64,000 bases of DNA, from positions 31,755 to 95,754 of the forward strand of contig JARXAE010000021.1 of the NCBI GenBank assembly GCA_029866005.1, given 5' to 3'. Source of the stretch: Fimbriimonas sp. Its GTDB lineage: Bacteria; Armatimonadota; Fimbriimonadia; Fimbriimonadales; Fimbriimonadaceae. The position numbers were made by a program, and so were the translations under genes. The first letter of the stretch is position 1. Every line of letters starts with the position of its first letter. The notes beneath the pieces were generated by a model. That model was not told the DNA's origin. It ran no database searches and saw only the letters and a list, made by a program, of their open reading frames with translations. Positions 50,830 through 58,772 of this stretch are shown one piece after another.

Positions 50830-51903
50830 CTAGACGATTCCTGACCGTGGTTTGCCTCCGCCTTTCTTACCCGGATTCGCGGTTGGCTTTGCCACCGGTT
50901 CGGTTGATCCTGGCTTCTTCCAAGATTCCAGTTTGACCAGCGTGCGTCCACGGAAGCGGTCTTCCAGCAAAGGCTGAGGGACGCCCTTGACTACAATCGA
51001 GAAGCCGCCAGAACTCTCCGCAGCTGCCTTCAGAAGATGCATGGTCTTAAGGTCAAGATCGTACTTCACCTTAGCTTCAAATTTGAGTGGGACAGCCTTG
51101 AGACTCGTGCTCGCGTTAGACGAGCCAGTCAGCTGCCGCGCAAATTCTGCCATGTCTGTATCCAGCTTGACCACCGCTTCAATGCGATGGACGTCTTTCC
51201 CGTCTGAGCTTTTGGTAATGCCCTGGTAAGTGTAGGTGTAGTCCAGGCGCTGGACGCCCATTTTTTCGCCCTTGCCTTTAAGCTTCTGCGGAGTTGCCGA
51301 GACTGTTCGCAACCAAGTGTCTCCTGCCTTAACCTCTTCAAAGGGCATCCTGGGCGAAATGTCCAAAGAGGTGTCAAAGCCACCGATGAAGAAGGCTAAC
51401 CGCTGAACCTCTTCCACAAACTGAAACAGGAGTCCGACAGCCGCACCGTCCGCTTGAGATCCCTGAACACCGTGCCGACGAAGCCATCGGAGTCCATCAT
51501 TTTTCTTCGGAGCATCTGGCTTCTTCGGTGTCAAATCTTTCAGCGAAAGAATTTCGTTTACCGGACTGATGTCCATCTGAAGTTTCCAATCGAGCTTCTC
51601 CGTCGTCGTTTTCGCAGCCGCGGCCGCAGTATCTCCCATGGTGATCGCCATGGTCGGGCGCAAATACATCACCTCGGCGATACCGTCTGCTTTCAACTTC
51701 TGAACGTCAAGCGTATGGCGATAAGCGTAAGATTCGTCGTGAGGGATAAACGTCTGCAAGTCCCCGCTACGTTGCTCGTCGGTGATTTCTGCTTTCGTCA
51801 GATAAACCAGCTTCTCTCCGGCGACAAACTTGCGACCAAGTTCGATCATCCCGGCTTGTCGCCCGGAGGTAGCTAAAAAGAGCGCGATCGCGGTCAAAGC
51901 CAT
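50830..51903 (-). CDS. Secreted protein of unknown function, DUF6263-like
   Basis: 357 residues with a signal peptide (MALTAIALFLATSG). A beta-rich body begins FVAGEKLVYLTKAEITDEQRSGDLQTFIPHDESYAYRHTLDVQKLKADGIAEVMYLRP, resembling a family of uncharacterised envelope proteins. A low-complexity linker (KKPDAPKK) and a basic C-terminus (PGKKGGGKPRSGIV) follow. No catalytic motif recognised. Stop to HD-GYP start is 15 bp, so they may share transcription. Confidence 0.65.
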   Translation of the reverse strand: MALTAIALFLATSGRQAGMIELGRKFVAGEKLVYLTKAEITDEQRSGDLQTFIPHDESYAYRHTLDVQKLKADGIAEVMYLRPTMAITMGDTAAAAAKTTTEKLDWKLQMDISPVNEILSLKDLTPKKPDAPKKNDGLRWLRRHGVQGSQADGAAVGLLFQFVEEVQRLAFFIGGFDTSLDISPRMPFEEVKAGDTWLRTVSATPQKLKGKGEKMGVQRLDYTYTYQGITKSSDGKDVHRIEAVVKLDTDMAEFARQLTGSSNASTSLKAVPLKFEAKVKYDLDLKTMHLLKAAAESSGGFSIVVKGVPQPLLEDRFRGRTLVKLESWKKPGSTEPVAKPTANPGKKGGGKPRSGIV

Positions 51904-51913
51904 GCTTACATTA

Positions 51914-53029
51914 TTACTTCAACACATGTTTTGCGATGACAAGCCTTTGAATTTCTGAGCATCCTTCGCCGATTTCCGTCAACTTTGCATCTCGCCAAAG
52001 CTTTTCAACCAAAAACTCTCGGGTCATTCCGCGCCCACCGTGAACCTGAATCGCACGATTGGTAACCCGATTCGCCGTTTCCGATGCGTAAAGCTTAGCG
52101 AATGAGCTTTCCAGCACCGCGGGAAGGCCCTTATCCAAATTGGTCGCTCCCTTATGAAGAAGCAAACGAGCCGCCTCAACTTCCATCGCCGAATCAGCGA
52201 TCATGTTCTGAACTGATTGCATGTCGCAAAGTCGACGATTGAACTGCTCTCGTCCCTTCGAATACTCCAGCATCAGTTCATAAGCCTTCTCAGCAATGCC
52301 AACCGCCATTGCTGCAATTCCGAGGCGACCCCGATAAAGCAAGCCAATCGCCTGCTCAAAGGTACACGGCGTGTGCCAACCAATGGCGTCGTTAAGAGCA
52401 AATTGAACCGTGTTTGATGCTGAAACTCCAACCGTGTGAATTCGCTTTTCAAGCTTAAATCCTGGTTGATTCGTCTCCATGAGGAATGCCGATAGCTCAG
52501 TGTCGCTGGTCCGCGCGATCAAAACAATCAGATCAGCCTTGCCGCCGTTGGTGATGAACATCTTTCGACCGTTGATCTTGTACATGCCTTCTTGGTCGGT
52601 CGGCTCCGCCTTCGTCCGAACTCTCCGGGCATCTGAGCCTGCGTCTGGTTCGGTAAGACCCCAAGCAAGCTTGATCTCGCCCTTCAGGATGCCGGGCAGA
52701 TACTTTTCGCACTGCTCTGGCGTGGAAAAGTGATCAAAGTGAGCCACGCAAAGAGCATTGACTGCTGCAACATTCATCGACAACGCTGGGTCGCCTTTAG
52801 CAAGCTCCCGACAAGCCTCGACATAGGCCATTGTCGAACATCCGGTTCCGCCCTTCTCCTTCGGAAGGGTCATTCCCAAGAGCCCGATAGCTCCCATTTT
52901 CGTCCAGATATCGTCAGGAAAGGCGGTTGCCTCCTCCCATGCCCGGGTGTTCGGGAGAACTTCTTCGGCGACGAATTTCTTAACGGTCTCGATAAAAGCG
53001 AAATCTTCGGATTCTAAGTTCAAAAACAT
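51914..53029 (-). CDS. Acyl-CoA dehydrogenase
   Basis: 371 residues, FAD-dependent, of the short- to medium-chain type. Motifs: LAWGLTEPDAGSDA (the FAD/CoA-binding region), KINGRKMFITNGGKADLIVL, RLGIAAMAVGIAEKAYELMLEY, and the catalytic-Glu loop IGEGCSEIQRLVIAKHVLK. The ATG at 53029 gives the usual N-terminal helix (FLNLESEDFAFIETVKKFV); upstream in-frame sequence is not typical. It is divergent from the cobalamin-linked regulator, with a 117-bp gap that holds operator-like repeats, so it is a candidate target of that regulator. No electron-transfer flavoprotein genes are near. Confidence 0.9.
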   Translation of the reverse strand: MFLNLESEDFAFIETVKKFVAEEVLPNTRAWEEATAFPDDIWTKMGAIGLLGMTLPKEKGGTGCSTMAYVEACRELAKGDPALSMNVAAVNALCVAHFDHFSTPEQCEKYLPGILKGEIKLAWGLTEPDAGSDARRVRTKAEPTDQEGMYKINGRKMFITNGGKADLIVLIARTSDTELSAFLMETNQPGFKLEKRIHTVGVSASNTVQFALNDAIGWHTPCTFEQAIGLLYRGRLGIAAMAVGIAEKAYELMLEYSKGREQFNRRLCDMQSVQNMIADSAMEVEAARLLLHKGATNLDKGLPAVLESSFAKLYASETANRVTNRAIQVHGGRGMTREFLVEKLWRDAKLTEIGEGCSEIQRLVIAKHVLK

Positions 53030-53056
53030 ATCTGTGGTCAGTCCTCGTTGATCTAC

Positions 53057-53114
53057 GTTGCTTGCCACTTCATCGTATGCAAGCAACCTATTGTGACGTA
53101 TGGCTTTGACGTAT
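53057..53114. promoter_or_regulatory. Operator-like repeats between acyl-CoA dehydrogenase and the ArsR-cobalamin regulator
   Basis: A perfect 9-bp inverted repeat, GTTGCTTGC at 53057-53065 and GCAAGCAAC at 53079-53087, with a 13-bp spacer (22 bp from arm centre to arm centre), is followed by two direct copies of TGACGTAT (53094-53101 and 53107-53114) that are 13 bp apart. The second copy overlaps a TTGACG that could act as a -35. Such elements fit a site for a homodimeric or tetrameric DNA-binding protein. Confidence 0.55.
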
Positions 53115-53145
53115 TTCAGAAAATGGTTACCTGAATCGTCCAAAC

Positions 53146-54117
53146 GTGCAAATATATCACCGAATGCTGATGTATGATAGATTGAGATCAATAATGAGCA
53201 TTTTCGACGAAATCTCCGAGCAATCCCGGCGTGCAATTCTAATGAACCTGATGGACGGTTCTCGAAGTGTTAATGAAATCGTCGAAGCAACCGGACTCCG
53301 ACAGCCAAACGTGAGTAACCACCTAGCAAGACTCCGGGCCAAAGGAATTGTCTCAACCAGTCGGATCGGACGGCATATCTATTATTCGATCTCCAAAGCA
53401 GAGGTGGAAGATGCCCTAAACGCGATCATCAGGACCTCTGAAAGCCCGACTACAGGTGCGTCCCTTTCTGATCTCGTGATTCCCTATGCTCGCGCAGCCT
53501 GTCGCGGGGATGAGCGCGAATGTAACCGCATTATCGACCAAGCCCTGCGAACAAACCGAGAATTGATACCCCTCTATACTGAGTTGCTCAGCGCTGCAAT
53601 GACAACCATCGGAGAATGGTATCTGTCCGGAGCGATAGATGATGCTCAAGAGCACATGACCAGTTCGATCACTGAACGTCAAATGGCTCGGATAATGAAC
53701 TACCTTGGCGCTCCTAATCCCACTGGAGGGGTTGCCGTTATTGGTGCCGCTCCGCACAATCACCACACTATCGGTCTTAGAATGCTTTCGGACTTTCTCA
53801 CGAGTCAAAACTGGTCCGTAAAATTCCTCGGTGCAAACGTTCCCATCCCCAGTTTCCTCCGTGAAGTCAGCGACTCCCGTCCCGAAATCGTTCTGATCTC
53901 GTGCGCCCACGAGGACGGTGTCGAATGGACTCTACGCTTGATCCGGGAACTCGTTTCTCAGCGAGGAAAGGAGGGAAGACCACAGATCGGAGTGGGTGGC
54001 TGGATGGTCAACGAGGATCCAAAACGGTTCTTAGACGAGGGTGCAGACTTCCTCGCAACATCGCTCGTGCAATTCTCTGAAGTGATTTTGCCGACGGTCA
54101 CCGCGCATCGTGGATAA
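53146..54117 (+). CDS. ArsR-type regulator fused to cobalamin-binding module
   Basis: Up to 323 residues. An ArsR winged helix (SRRAILMNLMDGSRSVNEIVEATGLRQPNVSNHLARLRAKGIVSTSRIGRHIYYSIS) is followed by a four-helix cap (about 105-185) containing TTIGEWYLSG and DDAQEH, and a B12-binding Rossmann domain (about 195-320) with PHNHHTIGLRM, where His207 sits in the DxHxxG axial-ligand position. This matches the architecture of CarH/LitR photoreceptors except that those carry a MerR HTH. GTG 53146, ATG 53164, 53170 or 53194 are all possible starts; 53194 begins the HTH. It overlaps the downstream DinB gene by 8 bp and faces an acyl-CoA dehydrogenase. Confidence 0.85.
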   Translation: MQIYHRMLMYDRLRSIMSIFDEISEQSRRAILMNLMDGSRSVNEIVEATGLRQPNVSNHLARLRAKGIVSTSRIGRHIYYSISKAEVEDALNAIIRTSESPTTGASLSDLVIPYARAACRGDERECNRIIDQALRTNRELIPLYTELLSAAMTTIGEWYLSGAIDDAQEHMTSSITERQMARIMNYLGAPNPTGGVAVIGAAPHNHHTIGLRMLSDFLTSQNWSVKFLGANVPIPSFLREVSDSRPEIVLISCAHEDGVEWTLRLIRELVSQRGKEGRPQIGVGGWMVNEDPKRFLDEGADFLATSLVQFSEVILPTVTAHRG

Positions 54118-54565
54118 ACTTCGTTTCATGCTCGACCACCTCCTCGAACTCTTTGCCTATGACCGATGGGCCAATGCACTTTGGATCGACTATCTCTCAG
54201 GACGAGAGTCAAACCCGGAGGAAATGGAGCAGATGGCTCACCTCCTTGGCTCGCAAAGAATGTGGATCACCCGAGTTGGAGGCGTGTCTCCAACCGAGTT
54301 CGTCCTGCCCGAGCCAACACTCGCTACTTTAGATGAACTCAACCAACGCTGGCGCTCTGCGCTCACCGAGCGTGAACTCGCGGAAGTGATCAACTACAAG
54401 CGAACTACCGGAGAAGCCCTATCCTTGTCTCTGAAGCAGATCGCTTCGCACGTCATCAACCACGGCACATACCACCGAGGCGTCCTCCGAGGCATCGCCC
54501 TCCTCGAAGACCGCTGGGATTTCCCCGACACCGATCTGGCGAATTTCTACACCGGTATTCAATAG
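54110..54565 (+). CDS. DinB-family protein coupled to the cobalamin-linked regulator
   Basis: 151 residues. Four-helix bundle with the family's metal-ligand spacing: a first histidine in LDHLLELFAYDRWANAL, one in MAHLLGSQRMWITRVGG, and the HxxxH pair in ASHVINHGTYHRGVL. GTG 54110 overlaps the regulator's stop by 8 bp; ATG 54128 is an in-frame alternative. The operon arrangement suggests that this putative thiol- or metal-dependent enzyme responds to the same signal as the regulator. Confidence 0.8.
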   Translation: MDKLRFMLDHLLELFAYDRWANALWIDYLSGRESNPEEMEQMAHLLGSQRMWITRVGGVSPTEFVLPEPTLATLDELNQRWRSALTERELAEVINYKRTTGEALSLSLKQIASHVINHGTYHRGVLRGIALLEDRWDFPDTDLANFYTGIQ

Positions 54566-54706
54566 GCTTAAACAGGTCGCTCTACCATACATTACAAATT
54601 CTTAATGCATTGAATGCAACCCTAGTCATTTGTCCTCAGTAAATGATATTGTGGATGCGAGGATGACATTGGTCAGCGCCGATCAGAAAGGCCCTTGCAA
54701 TTTACT

Positions 54707-56674
54707 ATGCAACTAGCACAACTTGACGCGAACGGAATCAACCCCTTGTGGTTTTCGCTTCTGATTCCCCTTCTCTGTATCGTTTTCTTCAAGCCCATTT
54801 TGAGGCTCTTCCTGGGAATGGTAATCGTCCCCGAAGACAAGATTGGCCTTGTAACCAAAAAGTTCGTTCTTCTCGGTGCCAACAAGGAACTCCCGGACGG
54901 GCGAATCCTCGCCACCAAAGGTGAAGCCGGTATTCAGGCCGATACCCTCGCCCCAGGACTCTACTGGGGGATGTGGCCCTGGCAGTACTCCGTCACCATG
55001 GACCCATTTACCGTAGTCCCCGAAGGCAAGATCGGAATCGTTCTCGCCAACGATGGACATCCTCTTCCCACAGGTCACCTACTCGGTCGGAAGGTCGAAA
55101 GCGATAACTTCCAAAACGCCCAGGCGTTCCTGGAAAACGGTGGCCAAAAAGGTCGGCAAACCCGAATCTTGACGTCCGGTACCTATCGTATCAACCGCCT
55201 GGCCTTCGTCGTCAGCATCGCCGATACCACCATGATCAATGAGAACATGGTCGGAATCGTGACGAGCCTTGACGGTGAACCGATCCGCCAAGGTCAGATA
55301 GCGGGTGAACTAATCTACGATCACAACAACTTCCAGGACGTGGATACTTTCCTGGCGAACGGTGGAAACCGAGGTCTTCAACCTCAGGTCATCCTCGCCG
55401 GAAACTACTTCATCAACCCCTGGGCATTCCAGATCGAAGAGATCCCAATGACCGACGTTCCGATCGGCCACGTTGGAGTGGTTATCAGCTACATTGGCGA
55501 AGACGGAACCGACGTCACCGGTGAAACTTTCCGCCACGGAAACATAGTCAACAAGGGCTTCCGAGGCGTCTGGTTCGAGCCACTCGGCCCCGGTAAGTAC
55601 CCGATCAACAAGTACACGATGAAGGTCGAGCTTGTTCCGACCACCAACCTCGTCCTCAACTGGGCGACGGCGCGCTCGGAGTCGCACAACCTCGACAAGA
55701 ACCTCTCGACCATTACGGTTCGATCAAAGGACGGATTCCCCTTCAACCTGGACGTCTCCCAGATCATCCACATCCCCGCCACCGAGGCCCCCAAGGTCAT
55801 TGCAAGGTTCGGATCGATGAACAACCTTGTCAGCCAGGTTCTGGAACCGACCATCGGAAACTACTTCCGAAACTCGGCGCAGGACAGCGACGTCATCAGT
55901 TTCCTTTCGACCCGTAAGGAACGACAGGCAGCGGCGAAGGACCATATCCGAGTCGTGCTTGAAGAGTACAACGTCAATGCGGTTGACACTCTGATCGGTG
56001 ACATCGTCCCGCCCGAGGCTCTCATGAAGACCCTGACCGATCGAAAGATCGCGCAGGAAGAGGAGAAGACCTACGAAACCCAGCGAATGGCGCAAGAGAA
56101 GCGCCAGGGAATGGAAAAGGAAACCGCTATCGCCGACATGCAGCGCGAAATCGTAAAGGCTTCGCAAAGCGTCGAAATCGCCCAGCGGACCGCCGACGCG
56201 ACGGTCAAGAAAGCCGAAGGTGACGCCGCATCGCTCAAGCTCGCGGTGAACGCCGAAGCCGAAGCGACCAAGATGCGAGCCAACGCAGAAGCAGAAGCCA
56301 CCCGGGCTCGTGGTATCGCCCAGGCCGACTACACCAAGGTCAACGCCTCCGCTGAAGCCGAAAAGATAAGCAAGACTGGTCTTGCCGAAGCCGAGAAGAT
56401 CGAGGCAATTGGTCGATCGACCGCTGAGTCCTACCAGCTGCAGGTGACCGCGATGGGCGGCGAAAACTTCGCCAAACTCAAGATCACCGAAGAGATCGCT
56501 AAGGGTCACATCAAGATCATCCCTGACTTGATCATCAACGGCGGCGGCGACGGCTCGGAGGGATCGTTGAACGGCCTGATGGGCCTCCAACTCCTCTCGA
56601 TGCTCCAGGATCGGAACGTGAAAACCACAGTCACCGAAAAGACTCCCAAAGAGTCTCCGAAGCCGGAGAAGTGA
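54707..56674 (+). CDS. Large SPFH (flotillin/prohibitin-like) membrane protein
   Basis: 655 residues. One N-terminal membrane helix (PLWFSLLIPLLCIVFFKPILRLFLGMVI) precedes an SPFH region with two to three internal repeats (VESDNFQNAQAFLENGG..., YDHNNFQDVDTFLANGG...), then the core SPFH domain (LVPTTNLVLNWATARSESHNLD, EPTIGNYFRNSAQDSDVISFLSTRKE). The C-terminal half is a long Ala/Glu coiled coil (AEAEATKMRANAEAEATRARG) typical of flotillins, ending in a disordered Lys/Pro tail. These proteins form membrane microdomains. ATG 54707 is favoured, although TTG 54695 is in frame. A strong hairpin follows. Confidence 0.88.
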   Translation: MQLAQLDANGINPLWFSLLIPLLCIVFFKPILRLFLGMVIVPEDKIGLVTKKFVLLGANKELPDGRILATKGEAGIQADTLAPGLYWGMWPWQYSVTMDPFTVVPEGKIGIVLANDGHPLPTGHLLGRKVESDNFQNAQAFLENGGQKGRQTRILTSGTYRINRLAFVVSIADTTMINENMVGIVTSLDGEPIRQGQIAGELIYDHNNFQDVDTFLANGGNRGLQPQVILAGNYFINPWAFQIEEIPMTDVPIGHVGVVISYIGEDGTDVTGETFRHGNIVNKGFRGVWFEPLGPGKYPINKYTMKVELVPTTNLVLNWATARSESHNLDKNLSTITVRSKDGFPFNLDVSQIIHIPATEAPKVIARFGSMNNLVSQVLEPTIGNYFRNSAQDSDVISFLSTRKERQAAAKDHIRVVLEEYNVNAVDTLIGDIVPPEALMKTLTDRKIAQEEEKTYETQRMAQEKRQGMEKETAIADMQREIVKASQSVEIAQRTADATVKKAEGDAASLKLAVNAEAEATKMRANAEAEATRARGIAQADYTKVNASAEAEKISKTGLAEAEKIEAIGRSTAESYQLQVTAMGGENFAKLKITEEIAKGHIKIIPDLIINGGGDGSEGSLNGLMGLQLLSMLQDRNVKTTVTEKTPKESPKPEK

Positions 56675-56681
56675 CTCCAAG

Positions 56682-56713
56682 CCCCCCTCTCGTCCGCAAG
56701 GACGAGAGGGGGG
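56682..56713. terminator. Perfect 14-bp stem hairpin after the SPFH gene
   Basis: Stem CCCCCCTCTCGTCC (56682-56695), loop GCAA, then the exact complement (56700-56713). There is no T run, so it may end transcription only with help, or protect both convergent transcripts; it lies between the SPFH stop (56674) and the stop of the gene at 56730. Confidence 0.6.
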
Positions 56714-56729
56714 AGTTCCAAAGGCACCA

Positions 56730-57089
56730 CTATTTGAACCGCATCAAATAGTCCTCAAACATGTGAAATGAATCACGGTTAACCTCTCTCAAATCGACGT
56801 CCAAGACGAATTTTTCAGCTTCTTGTCCGTTCCAAACGTCGATCAAATCGACTTTGAACCCCTTTTTGACCAGATTCTCGATCACGTCGAAGAGCAGCTT
56901 TGTTCCCTCTACTTGCTCGGGGTCCTCTAGCCTCCAATCTTGAGGCTCGAAGAATTCAGGTTCGGCTGGACTCCCGTCCGAATTAGTCTGGCTCAGGTGC
57001 CTAAATTCGCAGCTACAACAATTGTGCTCATCCGTTAAGAACCAGCAGTTTCCGAATTGGTGTCTCTTGAGCAATGGCTCTGTCTCCAC
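56730..57089 (-). CDS. Small cysteine-containing protein of unknown function
   Basis: 119 residues, not recognised. The N-terminal half has CWFLTDEHNCCSCEF, four Cys within a short stretch suggesting a metal or disulfide site, followed by a Pro/Glu-rich linker and an alpha/beta half with repeated VDLID and VLDVDLREVN segments. No signal peptide or membrane segment. GTG 57089 is the start. Lone gene between two convergent or divergent neighbours, with no operon partner. Coding status is supported mainly by length and balanced composition. Confidence 0.5.
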   Translation of the reverse strand: METEPLLKRHQFGNCWFLTDEHNCCSCEFRHLSQTNSDGSPAEPEFFEPQDWRLEDPEQVEGTKLLFDVIENLVKKGFKVDLIDVWNGQEAEKFVLDVDLREVNRDSFHMFEDYLMRFK

Positions 57090-57197
57090 AGCGGGCTACA
57101 ACACCATCAGTTTGGAATTCCAGACAGACAAATCTTCTTTCGAATCAGTTGACAAGAAAACCGTGTAACACATCGCCGTTTACCTACTCAATCATTG

Positions 57198-57203
57198 TAT
57201 GCT
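57198..57203 (+). promoter_or_regulatory. -10 box of the Tat-exported isomerase gene
   Basis: TATGCT followed by seven bases and the ATG at 57211. The box itself contains an in-frame ATG at 57199; if the transcript is leaderless the start is 57211. Confidence 0.5.
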
Positions 57204-57210
57204 ACGCCCC

Positions 57211-58083
57211 ATGAATCGACGCGACTTCCTCACCGGCACCCTCGCCTTCGGCGCAGCTTCCCTCCTCCCCGCCGCCCAACCCAAAACAAAGGACTGGTTC
57301 ACCATCTCCCTCGCCGAGTGGTCACTCCACCGCACCATCTTCGGCGGCGACATGACCAACCTCGACTTCCCCAAGGTCGCCCGCGAGAAGTACGGGATTG
57401 ACGCCATCGAATACGTCAACCAGTTCTTCAAAGACAAAGCTAAGGACGCCAAGTACCTCGCAGAACTTAAGCAGATCTGCAAAGACCAGGGCGTCAAGAG
57501 CGTGCTCATCATGTGCGATGGCGAAGGCGCCACCGGCGACCCCGATGCCGCAAAAAGAACCCAAGCTGTCGAGAACCACTACAAGTGGGTCGATGCCGCT
57601 AAGTACCTCGGTTGCCACAGCATCCGCGTCAATGCCCAATCCCGCGGAGCCCGCGAAGAACAAGCCAAGCTCTGCGCCGACGGACTCGCTAGGCTCGGCG
57701 AGTACGGTGCAAAGGTCGGTATCAATGTCATCGTCGAAAACCACGGCGGAATTAGTAGCCACGGAGACTGGCTCGCCGACGTCATGCGCCGCGTGAACAT
57801 GAAGAATGTCGGCACCTTACCTGACTTCGGCAACTTCTACGAGTACGACCGCTACCAGGGAGTCGAAGACCTGATGCCCTTCGCAAAAGGCGTCAGTGCA
57901 AAGTCAAACGACTTCGGTCCAGACGGAAACGAGCTCAATATGGACTACTACCGCCTGCTAGGCATCGTTAAGCAAGCGGGCTACCGAGGGCGAATCGGCA
58001 TCGAATACGAAGGCAACCGCCTCAGCGAGCACCATGGAATCCTAAAGACCAAGGCAATCTTAGAAGAAGTTCTTCGAGCTTAG
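57211..58083 (+). CDS. Tat-exported sugar isomerase/epimerase (xylose-isomerase-like)
   Basis: 290 residues, starting at MNRRDFLTGTLAFGAASLLPAA, a twin-arginine signal (RRDFL), so the mature TIM-barrel acts outside the inner membrane after folding. Metal ligands are visible: Glu in VIVENHGG, Asp in LPDFGNFYEYDRY and Glu in IGIEYEG. The His position usual near the third strand is replaced by KSNDFG. It belongs to the AP-endonuclease-2-like family, paralogous to the gene at 3.0 kb. ATG 57199 adds four residues before the RR motif and would sit inside the promoter. It converges on the thioredoxin gene, overlapping it by 4 bp. Confidence 0.82.
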   Translation: MNRRDFLTGTLAFGAASLLPAAQPKTKDWFTISLAEWSLHRTIFGGDMTNLDFPKVAREKYGIDAIEYVNQFFKDKAKDAKYLAELKQICKDQGVKSVLIMCDGEGATGDPDAAKRTQAVENHYKWVDAAKYLGCHSIRVNAQSRGAREEQAKLCADGLARLGEYGAKVGINVIVENHGGISSHGDWLADVMRRVNMKNVGTLPDFGNFYEYDRYQGVEDLMPFAKGVSAKSNDFGPDGNELNMDYYRLLGIVKQAGYRGRIGIEYEGNRLSEHHGILKTKAILEEVLRA

Positions 58084-58553
58084 AGAGCCCACTTCTTCAA
58101 GAAATCCATCACCTTCACTGGGTCGTGCGCCGGCCCAGTTTCGAGCAGACCTGTGTCCTGCGAATGCAGCAATTTCCCTTTTGCGTCCAAAACAAACAGG
58201 TGCGGATAGCCCGAGATCGTTGGAAACTTAGACAGCACCGCTTTGTTCTCATTCTCAGGGCTGAAGTTGATCTTCACGATCACATACTTCGCCTTGAGCA
58301 CCTTAGCGATTTCGGCATCCGACTTAAACAGCTTGTCGAGCTTGTGGCACCAACCGCACCAGTTCCCCCCAACATCAACCAGAACCCGCTTCTTCTCCTT
58401 CGTCGCCAGCTTCAATCCAGCCGCCAGGTCAGCCGCCGCGTCCCGGGAAGGATCGAAAATCTTCTCCTTTGCTCCGCCGACTTGCACGGCGCCAGTCTGG
58501 GCAAACGCACCGCAAACAATGGAGAGAAAAACAACGCTAGAGGCAAGTCGCAT
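58080..58553 (-). CDS. Exported thioredoxin-fold protein
   Basis: 157 residues with a signal peptide (MRLASSVVFLSIVCGAFAQ). The catalytic motif is GGNWCGWCHKLDKLF, a CGWC active site close to that of thioredoxin-like DUF255/thiol-disulfide proteins, followed by the cis-Pro strand ISGYPHLFVLDAKGKLLHSQ. It should act as a disulfide reductase or isomerase in the cell envelope. A TATAGT box lies 5 nt before the ATG. No partner such as DsbD is adjacent. Confidence 0.88.
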   Translation of the reverse strand: MRLASSVVFLSIVCGAFAQTGAVQVGGAKEKIFDPSRDAAADLAAGLKLATKEKKRVLVDVGGNWCGWCHKLDKLFKSDAEIAKVLKAKYVIVKINFSPENENKAVLSKFPTISGYPHLFVLDAKGKLLHSQDTGLLETGPAHDPVKVMDFLKKWAL

Positions 58554-58580
58554 GTCTGACTATAACACGCAAAGCCAAAA

Positions 58581-58772
58581 TTACATTCCCCATTTTCGGT
58601 GGGGCGGTTCTAAGTTTGGCTTTGCAGGTTCAAAACTCACCTGGGGAGCCTTCGCAAGGATCCGCTCCCTAAGAATCATTTGCTCAAGAAGCTCTTCCAC
58701 CGAGCAATTCTGCTCGGTGGCGCGCAACGTCAAGAAGTCGAAATCTTCGGGGGATACCGAAACAGACTTCAT
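58581..58772 (-). CDS. 63-residue protein translationally coupled to the GH16 gene
   Basis: Its ATG (58772) overlaps the GH16 stop codon TGA at 58771-58769 in an ATGA, which is strong evidence for a real gene. The first part MKSVSVSPEDFDFLTLRATEQNCSVEELLEQMILRERIL resembles a ribbon-helix-helix DNA-binding domain (strand, then two helices), followed by a Pro-rich tail. It might be an autoregulator of the glucanase operon. RHH membership is by eye only. Confidence 0.5.
   Translation of the reverse strand: MKSVSVSPEDFDFLTLRATEQNCSVEELLEQMILRERILAKAPQVSFEPAKPNLEPPHRKWGM

Noticed and set aside
55724..56680. 318-codon minus-strand frame under the SPFH gene
   Set aside because: It mirrors the Ala/Glu-rich coiled-coil codons, giving a Leu/Gly/Phe-rich chain with no domain.
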